DNA from: Bradyrhizobium sp. SRS-191
GTDB lineage: Bacteria; Pseudomonadota; Alphaproteobacteria; Rhizobiales; Xanthobacteraceae
Assembly: GCF_024586915.1 (NCBI RefSeq)
Contig: NZ_JANBVS010000014.1
Location: 1-64,000 of the forward strand
Length of the DNA: 64,000 nt
Direction: 5' to 3'
Shown: piece by piece, positions 34,170-42,755 of the stretch
How positions within the stretch are numbered: position 1 is the first letter of the stretch
Layout of the letters: every line of letters starts with the position of its first letter
Made by a program: the position numbers and the translations under genes
The notes under the pieces: generated by a model
Database searches by the model: none
Told to the model about the DNA's origin: nothing
The model's input: only the letters and a program-made list of their open reading frames with translations

Positions 34170-36518
34170 ATGAAGATCGCGATCATCGGCGGCGGACCTG
34201 CCGGTCTCTATGCGGCGATATTGCTCAAGAAGCAGCGGCCCAAGGCCGACATCGCGGTCTACGAACGCAACCGCGCCGACGACACGTTCGGCTTCGGCGT
34301 GGTGTTCTCCGACGCCACGCTCGACAATTTCGAAAAGCACGACCTGCCGAGCTACCAGCGCATCACCCAGGAGTTCGCCTACTGGGATGACATCGCCGTG
34401 CACTTCCGCGGCACGGTACACCGCGTCGGCGGCAACGGCTTCTGCGGCTGCTCGCGTCGGACATTGTTGCGAATCCTGCAGGAGCGCGCGCGAGAGCTCG
34501 GTGTCACCCTGCACTTCGAGGTCGATCTCGAGGACGAGACGCAGTTCGCGGACGCCGATCTGATGATCCTGTCGGACGGGATCAACAGCCGCTTCCGGCA
34601 GAAATACGTCGATCACTTCCAGCCCGAGGTCGACCTGCGCGCCAACAAATTCGCCTGGATGGGCTCGACCAAGCCGCTCGACGCCTTCACCTTCATCTTC
34701 CAGGAGACGGAGTGGGGCCCGTTCATCGCCCATGCCTATCAGTACGAGGCGGGGCATTCGACCTGGATCTTCGAGACCGACCCGGAGACCTTCGAAAAGG
34801 CCGGCCTGACCGGGCTCGACGAGCGGCAATCCGCCGACCGCATGAAGGATATCTTCGGCTGGTTCCTCGGCGATCATCCGCTGCTGATCAACCGCTCGAT
34901 GTGGCGCAATTTCCCGATGATCCGCAACAAGCGCTGGGTCAAGGACAACATGGTGCTGCTCGGCGACGCCAAGTCGACGGCGCATTTCTCGATCGGCTCG
35001 GGCACCAAGCTCGCGATGGAGGATGCGATCGCGCTGGCTGACGCCATGCAGCGCGCGCCGACCATTCCTGCGGCGCTCGATCTCTACGAGCACGGCCGCC
35101 GCGAGGAGGTCGAGAAGACCCAGCACGCGGCCGACGTCTCGCTGGTCTGGTTCGAGCATGTCGATCGTTTCTGGGATTTCGATCCGGTGCAGTTCGCCTT
35201 CGGCGTGATGACCCGCTCGAAGGCGATCACCTACGACAATCTCACCTTGCGCGCGCCGGATTTCGTCGCCGAGGTCGACAAGGCCTTTGCGCGCCAGGTT
35301 CGGGCCAAGGGCTTCGATGTCGATGTCGACAAGCCGTTGGCGCCGATGTTCCAGCCGCTCAAGCTGCGCGAGATGACGCTCGCCAATCGCGCGGTGCTGT
35401 CGCCGATGTGCATGTACTCGGCCGATGAGGGCGTCGCCGGCGATTTCCACCTCGTGCATTACGGCTCGCGTGCGATCGGCGGCGCCGGGCTGCTGTTCAC
35501 CGAGATGACCTGCGTCAGCCGTGATGCGCGCATCACCCCCGGCTGTGCCGGTCTGTGGAACGACGCACAGGAAGCCGCCTGGACGCGCATCGTCGATTTC
35601 GTCCATGCCAACTCGCAGGCCAAATTCGCGCTGCAGCTCGGCCATGCCGGTCGCAAGGGCGCGACCAAGCTGATGTGGGACGGCATTGACCGTCCGCTGG
35701 AGCAGGGCGGCTGGGACGTCGTCTCGGCGTCGCCGCTGCCGTATTTCCCCGATAGCCAGGTGCCGCGCGAGCTCGATCGCGCGGCGATGGATGCGATCAA
35801 GGCCGATTTCGTCGCAGCGGCCGAGCGCGGCCATCGTTGTGGCTTCGACATGCTCGAGCTGCATTGCGCCCATGGCTATCTGCTCGCGAGCTTCATCTCT
35901 CCGCTGACCAACAAGCGGACAGATGAGTACGGCGGCTCGCTCGACAACCGGCTGCGCTTCCCGCTCGAAGTGTTCGCGGCCATGCGTGCCGCGTGGCCGG
36001 CGCACAAGCCGATGTCGGTGCGCATCTCCGCGACCGACTGGGCCGAGGGTGGCGTCACCGGTGACGATGCTGTGCTGATCGCGCGCGCGTTCGGCGAGGC
36101 CGGTGTCGATCTCGTCGACGTCTCGACGGGTCAGACCGTCCGCGAGGCGAGGCCGATCTACGGACGGATGTTCCAGACGCCGTTCTCCGACCAGGTCCGC
36201 AACGAGGCTCATGTCGCGACCATGTGCGTCGGCAACATCACGACAGCCGATCAGGTCAACACCATCCTCGCCGCCGGCCGCGCCGATCTCGTCGCGCTCG
36301 GCCGTCCGCATCTCGTCGACCCCGCGTTCACCATGAAGGCCGCGGCCTGGTATGGCGCCGACATGTTCTGCCCGCCGCAATATCTCCCAGGCAAGGAGCA
36401 GATCTTCCGCAATAGCGTGCGCGAGCGGCAGGATTTCGAGGAGCTGAAGATTAAGGCTAAACCGAAGACACGGGCGGAGCTGAAGGCCGAGGCTGCGAAG
36501 CCGCTTGCGGCGGAGTAA
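34170..36518 (+). CDS. Fused FAD monooxygenase / Old Yellow Enzyme: 2-aminobenzoyl-CoA monooxygenase/reductase or salicylyl-CoA 5-hydroxylase
   Basis: A 782-residue two-domain flavoprotein. Residues 1 to about 380 are a single-component hydroxylase fold (IIGGGPAGLYAAI, later LLGDAKSTAHFSIGSGTKLAMEDA). Residues about 390-760 are an FMN Old Yellow Enzyme domain (PMFQPLKLREMTLANRAVLSP, QLGHAGRKG, ELHCAHGYLLASFISPLTN, LGRPHLVDP). This fusion is the architecture of 2-aminobenzoyl-CoA monooxygenase/reductase of Azoarcus evansii, which hydroxylates and then reduces the ring of 2-aminobenzoyl-CoA. Close relatives are named bifunctional salicylyl-CoA 5-hydroxylase. A RidA protein and aryl-CoA ligase nearby favour the aminobenzoate reading, without proof. 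GGAGGCGCTC precedes the ATG; the palindrome upstream should regulate it. Confidence 0.88.
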   Translation: MKIAIIGGGPAGLYAAILLKKQRPKADIAVYERNRADDTFGFGVVFSDATLDNFEKHDLPSYQRITQEFAYWDDIAVHFRGTVHRVGGNGFCGCSRRTLLRILQERARELGVTLHFEVDLEDETQFADADLMILSDGINSRFRQKYVDHFQPEVDLRANKFAWMGSTKPLDAFTFIFQETEWGPFIAHAYQYEAGHSTWIFETDPETFEKAGLTGLDERQSADRMKDIFGWFLGDHPLLINRSMWRNFPMIRNKRWVKDNMVLLGDAKSTAHFSIGSGTKLAMEDAIALADAMQRAPTIPAALDLYEHGRREEVEKTQHAADVSLVWFEHVDRFWDFDPVQFAFGVMTRSKAITYDNLTLRAPDFVAEVDKAFARQVRAKGFDVDVDKPLAPMFQPLKLREMTLANRAVLSPMCMYSADEGVAGDFHLVHYGSRAIGGAGLLFTEMTCVSRDARITPGCAGLWNDAQEAAWTRIVDFVHANSQAKFALQLGHAGRKGATKLMWDGIDRPLEQGGWDVVSASPLPYFPDSQVPRELDRAAMDAIKADFVAAAERGHRCGFDMLELHCAHGYLLASFISPLTNKRTDEYGGSLDNRLRFPLEVFAAMRAAWPAHKPMSVRISATDWAEGGVTGDDAVLIARAFGEAGVDLVDVSTGQTVREARPIYGRMFQTPFSDQVRNEAHVATMCVGNITTADQVNTILAAGRADLVALGRPHLVDPAFTMKAAAWYGADMFCPPQYLPGKEQIFRNSVRERQDFEELKIKAKPKTRAELKAEAAKPLAAE

Positions 36519-36572
36519 GCCGCTGTGCAACGCTGCCGCCCGGTACGTCCAATGTAGGTGGAGTAGGGGACG

Positions 36573-37820
36573 ATGAAGGCGATCATCGTAGGCGGCGGTA
36601 TCGGCGGATTGACCACGGCCTTGATGCTGCGGGCGCGCGGCATCGATTGCGAGGTGTTTGAGCAGGCAGAGGCGATCCGCGAGCTCGGTGTCGGCATCAA
36701 CACCCTGCCGCACGCGATCCGCGAGCTTGCCCAGCTCGGGCTGCTCGACCGGCTCGATGAGGTCGCCATCCGCACCTATGAGCTGTTCTACCTGACCCGG
36801 CGTGGGCAGGAGGTCTGGCACGAGACCCGCGGCGTCGATGGCGGCCATGATGTGCCGCAATTCTCGATCCATCGCGGCCGGCTGCAGAGCGTGATCCATG
36901 AGGCCGTGATGCAGCGGCTCGGACCGGAGAAGGTCCATACCGGCTGCCGGCTCGGCTCCTTCACGCAGGACGAGGGCGGGGTGACCGCCTATTTCTTCGA
37001 CCGCAGCGGGTCTCATGTTCACACCGTCCGTGGCGACGTGTTGATCGGCGCGGACGGGATCCATTCCAAGGTCCGGCAGACGCTGTTCCCGAATGAGGGG
37101 GCGCCGTGCTGGAACGGCCTGATGCTGTGGCGCGGCGCCACGGACTGGCCGGTGTACCTCAGCGGGCGATCGATGATCATCGCCGGCGGCCTCAACGCCA
37201 AGGCGGTGATCTATCCGATCGCGGAGGGCTCGAGCCCCGCGACCCGGCTCACCAACTGGGCCGTGCTGGTGCGCATCGGCGATGCCAACACCGCGCCGCC
37301 GCGGCGCGAGGACTGGTCGCGGCTCGGCAAGGCGGACGAGCTGATGCCGCATGTCAACGGCTTCTCCATTCCCCAGGTCGACTTCGCCGCGATGGTGCGG
37401 GCGACGCCGGAGTTCTGGGAATATCCCTGCTGCGACCGCGATCCGCTGCCGTACTGGTCGAGTGGCCGCGTCACCTTGCTGGGCGATGCCGCGCATCCGA
37501 TGTACCCGGTCGGCTCCAACGGCGCCTCGCAGGCCATCCTCGATGCCCGTGCGCTGGCCGATGCCCTGGCCCGCTCCGAGCATCCGCGCCAGGCGCTGAT
37601 GGCCTATGAGCAGAAGCGGCTGCCGATGACCGCGGAGATCGTGGCGTCGAACCGCCGTGGCGGGCCGGAGGGTGTCATCGATGCGGTCGAGCAGCTCGCG
37701 CCGCAGGGGTTCACCGATATCAACACCATCCTGAACTACGAGGCTCGCGAGGGCATCGTGCGGGGCTATGCCAGCCGGGCCGGGTTTGCCGCGCGGATGG
37801 TGACGCGGCAGGCGTCGTAA
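36573..37820 (+). CDS. FAD-dependent aromatic monooxygenase (salicylate/3-hydroxybenzoate hydroxylase type)
   Basis: A 415-residue group A flavoprotein monooxygenase: VGGGIGGLTTALMLRARG (FAD), the DG motif in VLIGADGIHSKVR and the GD motif in VTLLGDAAHPMYPVGSNGASQAI. It hydroxylates an aromatic ring with NAD(P)H and oxygen. It follows the fused enzyme by 54 bases on the same strand. The natural substrate may be a free aromatic acid related to the pathway. Some members of this family act on non-benzenoid rings, so the call is to family level. Confidence 0.88.
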   Translation: MKAIIVGGGIGGLTTALMLRARGIDCEVFEQAEAIRELGVGINTLPHAIRELAQLGLLDRLDEVAIRTYELFYLTRRGQEVWHETRGVDGGHDVPQFSIHRGRLQSVIHEAVMQRLGPEKVHTGCRLGSFTQDEGGVTAYFFDRSGSHVHTVRGDVLIGADGIHSKVRQTLFPNEGAPCWNGLMLWRGATDWPVYLSGRSMIIAGGLNAKAVIYPIAEGSSPATRLTNWAVLVRIGDANTAPPRREDWSRLGKADELMPHVNGFSIPQVDFAAMVRATPEFWEYPCCDRDPLPYWSSGRVTLLGDAAHPMYPVGSNGASQAILDARALADALARSEHPRQALMAYEQKRLPMTAEIVASNRRGGPEGVIDAVEQLAPQGFTDINTILNYEAREGIVRGYASRAGFAARMVTRQAS

Positions 37821-37862
37821 GTCAGCGTCAAACACCGTTCTCCGGGCTGCCCCTCACCCCAG

Positions 37863-37891
37863 CCCTCTCCCCGTGAAGGACGGGGAGAGGG
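37863..37891. terminator. Bidirectional stem-loop within a CCCTCTCCCC repeat
   Basis: CCCTCTCCCCGT and ACGGGGAGAGGG form a perfect 12-base-pair stem with loop GAAGG, between convergent genes. The same stem, with a loop differing by one base in the opposite orientation, recurs at 48257-48285. It is likely both a repeat-family member and the transcription end for the two converging genes. Confidence 0.6.
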
Positions 37892-37939
37892 GGCGCAGTG
37901 TCTGCTGCGCGATAGTCTGCAATCAAACTCGCAGTCGAC

Positions 37940-38398
37940 TCACGCCCCCGGAGGGGGCGGGAGGAAGTGGATGTTGTGCTCGGCGGCGAGCTTCACGACG
38001 TCGTCGGGGTTCTGCTCGCGCATGTTGTGGATGCCCCAGAACAGCTCGTAGAGGCGCCGCGTCGGCGATACCCAGAACAGCGTCTTCGCGGTCTGCTGCG
38101 ACTTGTTGAAGATGCCGTGCGGCTTGCCCATCGGCAGCCGCACCGTGTCGCCGGCGGTGGCGTATTCCTCGGCGCCGTCGAGGAAGAAGTCGAGCCGGCC
38201 TTCGAGGATGTAGAGATACTCGTCCTGGTCGGGATGGATGTGCGGCGGCACGAAGGTGCCGACCGGGAACGTCGCATGCCAGGAGAAGCTGTGCTCGGTG
38301 CGGCTCTTCGGCACGTAGACCTGGCCGAGGATGTTCCAGGAAATGCCCTGGATGCCCTCATTGGCCCGGGTGATGCCGGCGATTTCCGGATGGCTCAT
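37940..38398 (-). CDS. Cupin-domain protein
   Basis: A 152-residue single-cupin protein. The metal-binding motifs are visible as PPHIHPDQDEYLYILEG (His-X-His and Glu) and a later GKPHGIFN histidine. It could be a small ring-cleaving or oxalate-type enzyme, or a ligand-binding protein. AGGGAGAG precedes the ATG. It lies 20 bases downstream of the Liv-type binding-protein gene and is probably co-transcribed with it. Confidence 0.85.
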   Translation of the reverse strand: MSHPEIAGITRANEGIQGISWNILGQVYVPKSRTEHSFSWHATFPVGTFVPPHIHPDQDEYLYILEGRLDFFLDGAEEYATAGDTVRLPMGKPHGIFNKSQQTAKTLFWVSPTRRLYELFWGIHNMREQNPDDVVKLAAEHNIHFLPPPPGA

Positions 38399-38418
38399 GT
38401 TGGTTTCTCTCCCTGTCG

Positions 38419-39591
38419 TTACTTGGCCACGCAATCCTTGGCGTAGCGGTCGGCGTAGTTCTCGAACACCTTCTGCACGATCTCGGTCTGGAACTTGCCG
38501 TCCGGGCGCTTGGCGACCTTGGTCAGATAGAAGTCCTGGATCGGATAGCCGTTGGTGTTGAACTTGAAGTTGCCGCGCAGCGAGGCGAAATCGGCTTTCT
38601 TCAGCGCGGCCGCGACGGCGTCCTTGTTGCTGAGGTCGCCGTTGACCGCCTTCACGGCGCTGTCGATCAGCAGCGCGGCATCATAGGCCTGCATGGCATA
38701 GGTCCCGGGGACGATGTTGTAAGCCGCCTCATAGCCGGCGACGAACTTCTTGCTCTGCGGATTGTCGAAGTTGGGGGCCCAGTTGGCGCCGCCGAACATG
38801 CCGACAGCGGCATCCTGCTGCGCCGGCAGCGTGGATTCGTCGACCGTGAAGGCCGAGAGCACCGGCACGGTGTCGGCGAGGCCGGCCTGCTTGAACTGCT
38901 TGACCAGGTTCACGCCCATGCCGCCGGGCATGAAGGTGAACACGGCGTCGGGCTTCTGCGAGGAGATTTTTGACAGCTCCGGCTGGAAGTCGAGCGTGTT
39001 GAGCGGAACGTAGGATTCCTCGACGATCTCGCCCTTGTAGTCGAGCTTGAAGCCGGCGACGCTGTCGCGTCCCGCCTGGTAGTTCGGAACCAGCAGATAC
39101 ATCTTCTTGTAGCCGCGATCCTGCGCGACCTTGCCGAGCACGGCATGCACCTGGTCGTTCTGATACGAGGTCACGTAGAAATAGGGGCTGCACTCCTTGC
39201 CGGCGTAGCTCGACGGGCCGGCATTCGGGCTCACCAGGAAGGTCTTGTTCTCGGTGACCGGCCGGTGGATCGCCTGCAGCATGTTGGAGAAGATCGGGCC
39301 GACGACGAAGTCGACCTTGTCGCGCTCGAGCAGGCCCTTGACCTTGGTGATGGCGGCGTCAGGCTTCAGCTCGTCGTCGGCGACGACGACTTCGACGTCC
39401 TTGCCGCCCATCTTGCCGCCGAGGTCCTTGATGGCTAGGTTGAAGCCGTCGCGGACCTGTCCGCCGAGCGCGGCCGCGGGGCCGGACAGGGTGACGATGA
39501 CGCCGATCTTGATCTTGTCGGCGGCCAGCGCCGGCTGCGCCAGCAGGCACGCCGCGACGCCGAGACCGGCCAGCTTCGAACTCACTTTCAT
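38419..39591 (-). CDS. ABC transporter substrate-binding protein (branched-chain amino acid/aromatic acid, LivJ-like)
   Basis: A 390-residue periplasmic binding protein with signal peptide (MKVSSKLAGLGVAACLLAQPALA, cleaved near residue 23). Family segments are KIGVIVTLSGPAAALGGQVRDGF, the GPIFSNML loop, YQNDQVHAVLG and PAQQDAAVGMFGGANWAP. Such proteins in aromatic loci bind benzoate derivatives, vanillate or similar acids for a LivHMGF-type importer. No permease or ATPase genes of that type are in the window, so it is an orphan here. It is transcribed divergently from marR. Confidence 0.93.
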   Translation of the reverse strand: MKVSSKLAGLGVAACLLAQPALAADKIKIGVIVTLSGPAAALGGQVRDGFNLAIKDLGGKMGGKDVEVVVADDELKPDAAITKVKGLLERDKVDFVVGPIFSNMLQAIHRPVTENKTFLVSPNAGPSSYAGKECSPYFYVTSYQNDQVHAVLGKVAQDRGYKKMYLLVPNYQAGRDSVAGFKLDYKGEIVEESYVPLNTLDFQPELSKISSQKPDAVFTFMPGGMGVNLVKQFKQAGLADTVPVLSAFTVDESTLPAQQDAAVGMFGGANWAPNFDNPQSKKFVAGYEAAYNIVPGTYAMQAYDAALLIDSAVKAVNGDLSNKDAVAAALKKADFASLRGNFKFNTNGYPIQDFYLTKVAKRPDGKFQTEIVQKVFENYADRYAKDCVAK

Positions 39592-39884
39592 GACAACTCC
39601 CCCGGGATGCGGAAATTCAGGTCTTGTTTTTGGCACCTGACCGAATGATGGGTCAGACCGCAGCTTGGGACCAAGCCTAGTCTGATGATGCCCCGAGCCG
39701 CAAGCGAGCTGCTTGCGGAAAGGGCAGTTTCGGCCGTATGCAAGCGGCGCGCCAATTGCTTGAAGGTTAAAGGAATTGCCTTGCTGATCGTCTGGCGCAA
39801 ATGACGGTACGTTTTTCCTTGCTCCCACGAGCTCCTGAAGGTCAAACTCACAAGCCGCGCCGACCAGGCTGAGCATACCTCAAA

Positions 39885-39938
39885 TGATTCCGTCCCAACT
39901 GAATCCGTCCCCAGTGACTCCGTCCAAGTGAATCCGTC
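39885..39938. repeat. Tandem direct repeat (about 15 bases, nearly four copies) ending at the marR start codon
   Basis: Consecutive units are TGATTCCGTCCCAAC, TGAATCCGTCCCCAG, TGACTCCGTCCAAG and the start of a fourth, TGAATCCGTC, which abuts the ATG. It replaces the expected Shine-Dalgarno region. An in-frame TGA within the array rules out an earlier start. Confidence 0.85.
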
Positions 39939-40433
39939 ATGACGCTTGATTCCGAGACCAAGGCCGTCGAGCTGCCCGAGGACCACGCGGAGGAGCTGCG
40001 GCTGTGGCTGCGCCTGCTCACCTGTACGACCTTGATCGAGGGCGAGATCCGCGGCCGCCTGCGCGAGCGTTTCGACGTGACCCTGCCGCGTTTCGACCTG
40101 ATGGCGCAGCTCGACAAGGCCCCCGACGGCATGACCCTGTCCGACGTGTCCAAGCGCATGATGGTGTCGAACGGCAATGTCACCGGGCTGGTCGAGCGCC
40201 TGGTCGAATCCGGCCATCTCGATCGCCGCACCTCCGACACCGACCGCCGAGTCCAGGTGATCCGGCTGACCAAGCTCGGTCGTGCGGAATTCCGAAAGAT
40301 GGCCACCGAGCATGAGACCTGGATCGCCGACATCTTCGGTGATCTCACGGAGAAGGACGTGCGCGAACTGATGCGGCTGCTGGCCAAGACCAAGGGCTCC
40401 GCGCAGAAGGCCGTGCAGCGCCGGCAGGACTGA
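39939..40433 (+). CDS. MarR-family transcriptional regulator
   Basis: A 164-residue winged helix-turn-helix protein: recognition region LSDVSKRMMVSNGNVTGLVERLVESG and the wing DRRTSDTDRRVQVIRLTKLG. MarR proteins of aromatic-CoA pathways (BadR, HbaR-like and the abm regulator) respond to CoA esters or free aromatic acids. It lies beside the aryl-CoA ligase, and AT-rich palindromes lie before several genes of the locus. It is therefore the likely regulator of the cluster. Translation start is fixed by the in-frame stop upstream; no clear Shine-Dalgarno is present. Confidence 0.93.
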   Translation: MTLDSETKAVELPEDHAEELRLWLRLLTCTTLIEGEIRGRLRERFDVTLPRFDLMAQLDKAPDGMTLSDVSKRMMVSNGNVTGLVERLVESGHLDRRTSDTDRRVQVIRLTKLGRAEFRKMATEHETWIADIFGDLTEKDVRELMRLLAKTKGSAQKAVQRRQD

Positions 40434-40540
40434 AGCCGGCCTGACAAGACGCCGCAGGCCAGCCGCCGCATACGGCAAACGCTCAAACAATTTGCGGGCA
40501 GTGCACAATCTTCGGCTCTCTTCCGCTCTTGCGCCAAGAT

Positions 40541-40571
40541 GTTTTAAGTCTAAAATGTTTAGGACTGAAAC
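40541..40571. promoter_or_regulatory. MarR-type operator pair upstream of the aryl-CoA ligase gene
   Basis: GTTTTAAGTCTAAAAT (40541-40556) matches the perfect palindrome ATTTTAGGTCTAAAAT at all but two positions. Directly adjoining is a weaker partial palindrome, GTTTAGGACTGAAAC (40557-40571). Together they end 33 bases before the ligase ATG, overlapping where a promoter would be. Confidence 0.6.
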
Positions 40572-40604
40572 GTGCCGGGCGTTCTTCCCCTCAGACAGGA
40601 GCGT

Positions 40605-42290
40605 ATGATGGCCACTGCCGCCAAGGTTCAGCCCGAAAGCGCCGGGGCGCCGGCGCATAGCGCCCATGTCGACACCTTTGCTCAGGACAATCTGCCGCCG
40701 CGCGAGCTGTGGCCCGACTTCGTCTTCAGCCGGCCCGAATTTCAGTACCCGCCGCGATTGAACTGCGTGACGCATTTCCTCGACCGCTGGGTCGAGGAGG
40801 GGCGGGGCGATGCCCCTTGCATCATCAGCACCGAGACGAGCTACACCTATCGCGAGCTCCAGGCGCTGGTGAACAAAATCGCCAATGTGCTGGTCGACAA
40901 GCTCGGGCTCGTGCCCGGCGGCCGTGTGCTGCTGCGCTCGGCGAACAACCCGATGATGGTCGCGACCTATCTCGCCGCGATCAAGGCGGGCGGCATCGTC
41001 GTGGCGACTATGCCGCTGCTGCGGGCCAAGGAGCTGTCCTATCCGATCCAGAAGGCGCAGATCGCGCTTGCCTTGTGCGACGGCAAGCTGGCCGACGAGA
41101 TGGAAAAGACCCGCGCGGTCGCGCCTGCACTGAAGCAGGTCGTGTATTGGGGCAGTGGACAGCCCGACTCGCTCGAGGCGCTGATCGCCGATGCGAGTCC
41201 GGACTTCACTGCGGTCGATACGGCGTCCGACGACCTCTGCCTGATCGCCTTCACGTCGGGCACGACCGGCGATCCCAAGGGCACGATGCACTTCCACCGC
41301 GACATGCTCGCGGTATGCGACGGCTATGCCCGCAACGTGCTGCGCGCCAGCCCAACCGACCGCTTCATCGGCACCGCGCCGCTCGCCTTCACTTTCGGTT
41401 TCGGCGGCGTACTGTTCCCGATGCATATCGGTGCGTCCTACGTGGTGCTGGAGAGGACGTCGCCCGACGATCTGCTCGCCGCCATCGAGCGCTATAAGGC
41501 GACGGTTTGCTTCACAGCGCCGACTGCCTACCGTGCGATGATTGGAAAGCTCGCCGGCCGCGATATTTCCTCGCTGCGCAAATGCGTCTCCGCCGGCGAA
41601 ACCTTGCCGAAGCCGACCTTCGATGCCTGGCTCAAGGCCACCGGTCTCAAGCTGATGGACGGCATCGGCTCGACCGAGATGCTGCACATCTTCATCAGCG
41701 CCGTCGAGGACGAGATCCGTCCCGGCGCCACCGGCAAGCCGGTGCCGGGCTACGAGGCCAAGATCGTCGACGACGAAGGCCGCGACGTGCCGCCGGGCAC
41801 GATGGGGCGGCTCGCGGTGCGCGGGCCCACCGGCTGCCGCTATCTCGCCGACGAGCGCCAGCGCAAATACGTCCAGAACGGCTGGAACGTCACCGGCGAT
41901 ACCTATGTGATGGATGAGGACGGCTACTTCTGGTACCAGTCGCGCTCCGACGACATGATCGTGTCGTCGGGCTACAACATTGCCGGGACCGACGTCGAGG
42001 CGGCGCTGCTGACTCATCCAGCCGTCGCCGAATGCGGCGTCGTCGGCGCTCCCGACGACGCCCGCGGCATGGTGGTGAAAGCTTACGTCGTGCTCGCGCC
42101 AGGAGCGCAAGGCACGCCGGCCCTGGTGACCGAACTGCAGGAGCATGTCAAACGCGAGATCGCGCCGTACAAATATCCACGCGCGATCGAGTTCGTGACG
42201 CAGCTGCCCAAGACCGAGACCGGCAAGCTGAAGCGGTTCGCCCTTCGGCAGATCGCCCAGGCAGCCGCCGCTTCGGGCACGGCCGCGTAG
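40605..42290 (+). CDS. Aryl-CoA ligase, probably 2-aminobenzoate-CoA (or benzoate/salicylate-CoA) ligase
   Basis: A 561-residue ANL-family ligase: LIAFTSGTTGDPKGTMHFHRD (P-loop), the GSTEMLHIF motif, GWNVTGDTYVMDEDGYFW, SGYNIAGTDVEAALL and the catalytic lysine in PKTETGKLKRFALR. The N-terminal NLPPRELWPDFVF and RLNCVTHFLDRWVEEG resemble benzoate/2-aminobenzoate-CoA ligases. It forms the CoA thioester that feeds the monooxygenase/reductase encoded 4 kb upstream. CAGGAG precedes two tandem ATG codons; the first is used here. Substrate choice between aminobenzoate, salicylate and benzoate cannot be made from sequence alone. Confidence 0.87.
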   Translation: MMATAAKVQPESAGAPAHSAHVDTFAQDNLPPRELWPDFVFSRPEFQYPPRLNCVTHFLDRWVEEGRGDAPCIISTETSYTYRELQALVNKIANVLVDKLGLVPGGRVLLRSANNPMMVATYLAAIKAGGIVVATMPLLRAKELSYPIQKAQIALALCDGKLADEMEKTRAVAPALKQVVYWGSGQPDSLEALIADASPDFTAVDTASDDLCLIAFTSGTTGDPKGTMHFHRDMLAVCDGYARNVLRASPTDRFIGTAPLAFTFGFGGVLFPMHIGASYVVLERTSPDDLLAAIERYKATVCFTAPTAYRAMIGKLAGRDISSLRKCVSAGETLPKPTFDAWLKATGLKLMDGIGSTEMLHIFISAVEDEIRPGATGKPVPGYEAKIVDDEGRDVPPGTMGRLAVRGPTGCRYLADERQRKYVQNGWNVTGDTYVMDEDGYFWYQSRSDDMIVSSGYNIAGTDVEAALLTHPAVAECGVVGAPDDARGMVVKAYVVLAPGAQGTPALVTELQEHVKREIAPYKYPRAIEFVTQLPKTETGKLKRFALRQIAQAAAASGTAA

Positions 42291-42311
42291 CAGAGACAAG
42301 GAGAGACGTTC

Positions 42312-42755
42312 GTGAGCACGACCAAAGCGCCCACGCTCGCCGTGGTGAAGCAGGATGATGCGAGCCTGCGCGTGCTGCAGCCGAGCGGCTGGCCGATGCC
42401 CAAGGGCTACGCCAACGGCATCAGCGCCGAAGGCCGTATCGTCGTCACCGGCGGCGTGATCGGCTGGGATGCGACCGAGACGCTGGCCGACGGCTTCGTC
42501 GCACAAGTGCGTCAGGCGCTGCAGAACATTGCGGCGATCCTGGCCGCAGGGGACGCGCGACCGGAGCATCTGGTGCGGCTCACCTGGTACGTCGTCGACA
42601 TGGACGAGTATCTCGGCAACCTGAAGGAGCTCGGCCGGATCTACCGCGAGATCTTCGGCAGCCACTATCCGGCGATGGCGCTGGTGCAGGTCGTCAGGCT
42701 GGTCGAGAAGGCGGCGAGGGTCGAGATCGAAGCCACTGCGGTCGTGCCGCGCTGA
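42312..42755 (+). CDS. RidA-family protein linked to aryl-CoA ligase
   Basis: A 147-residue protein of the RidA superfamily: GRIVVTGGVIGWDATETLADGF, QVRQALQNIAAILAAGDARPEHLVRLTWYVVDMDEY and the C-terminal MALVQVVRLVEKAARVEIEATAVV. The PARA arginine of canonical RidA is replaced by PAMALVQV, so it is a different subgroup from the protein at 18.9 kb. GTG start with AAGGAGAG upstream, 21 bases after the ligase stop. In an aminobenzoate route it could release ammonia from an enamine intermediate; this is inference. Confidence 0.88.
   Translation: MSTTKAPTLAVVKQDDASLRVLQPSGWPMPKGYANGISAEGRIVVTGGVIGWDATETLADGFVAQVRQALQNIAAILAAGDARPEHLVRLTWYVVDMDEYLGNLKELGRIYREIFGSHYPAMALVQVVRLVEKAARVEIEATAVVPR

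Noticed and set aside
32271..37835. Minus-strand open frame extending upstream of the alpha/beta hydrolase for over 1,800 codons
   Set aside because: Only the part below 32270 is the hydrolase. The rest is antisense to SDR, crotonase, fused enzyme and monooxygenase genes and lacks any recognisable feature.
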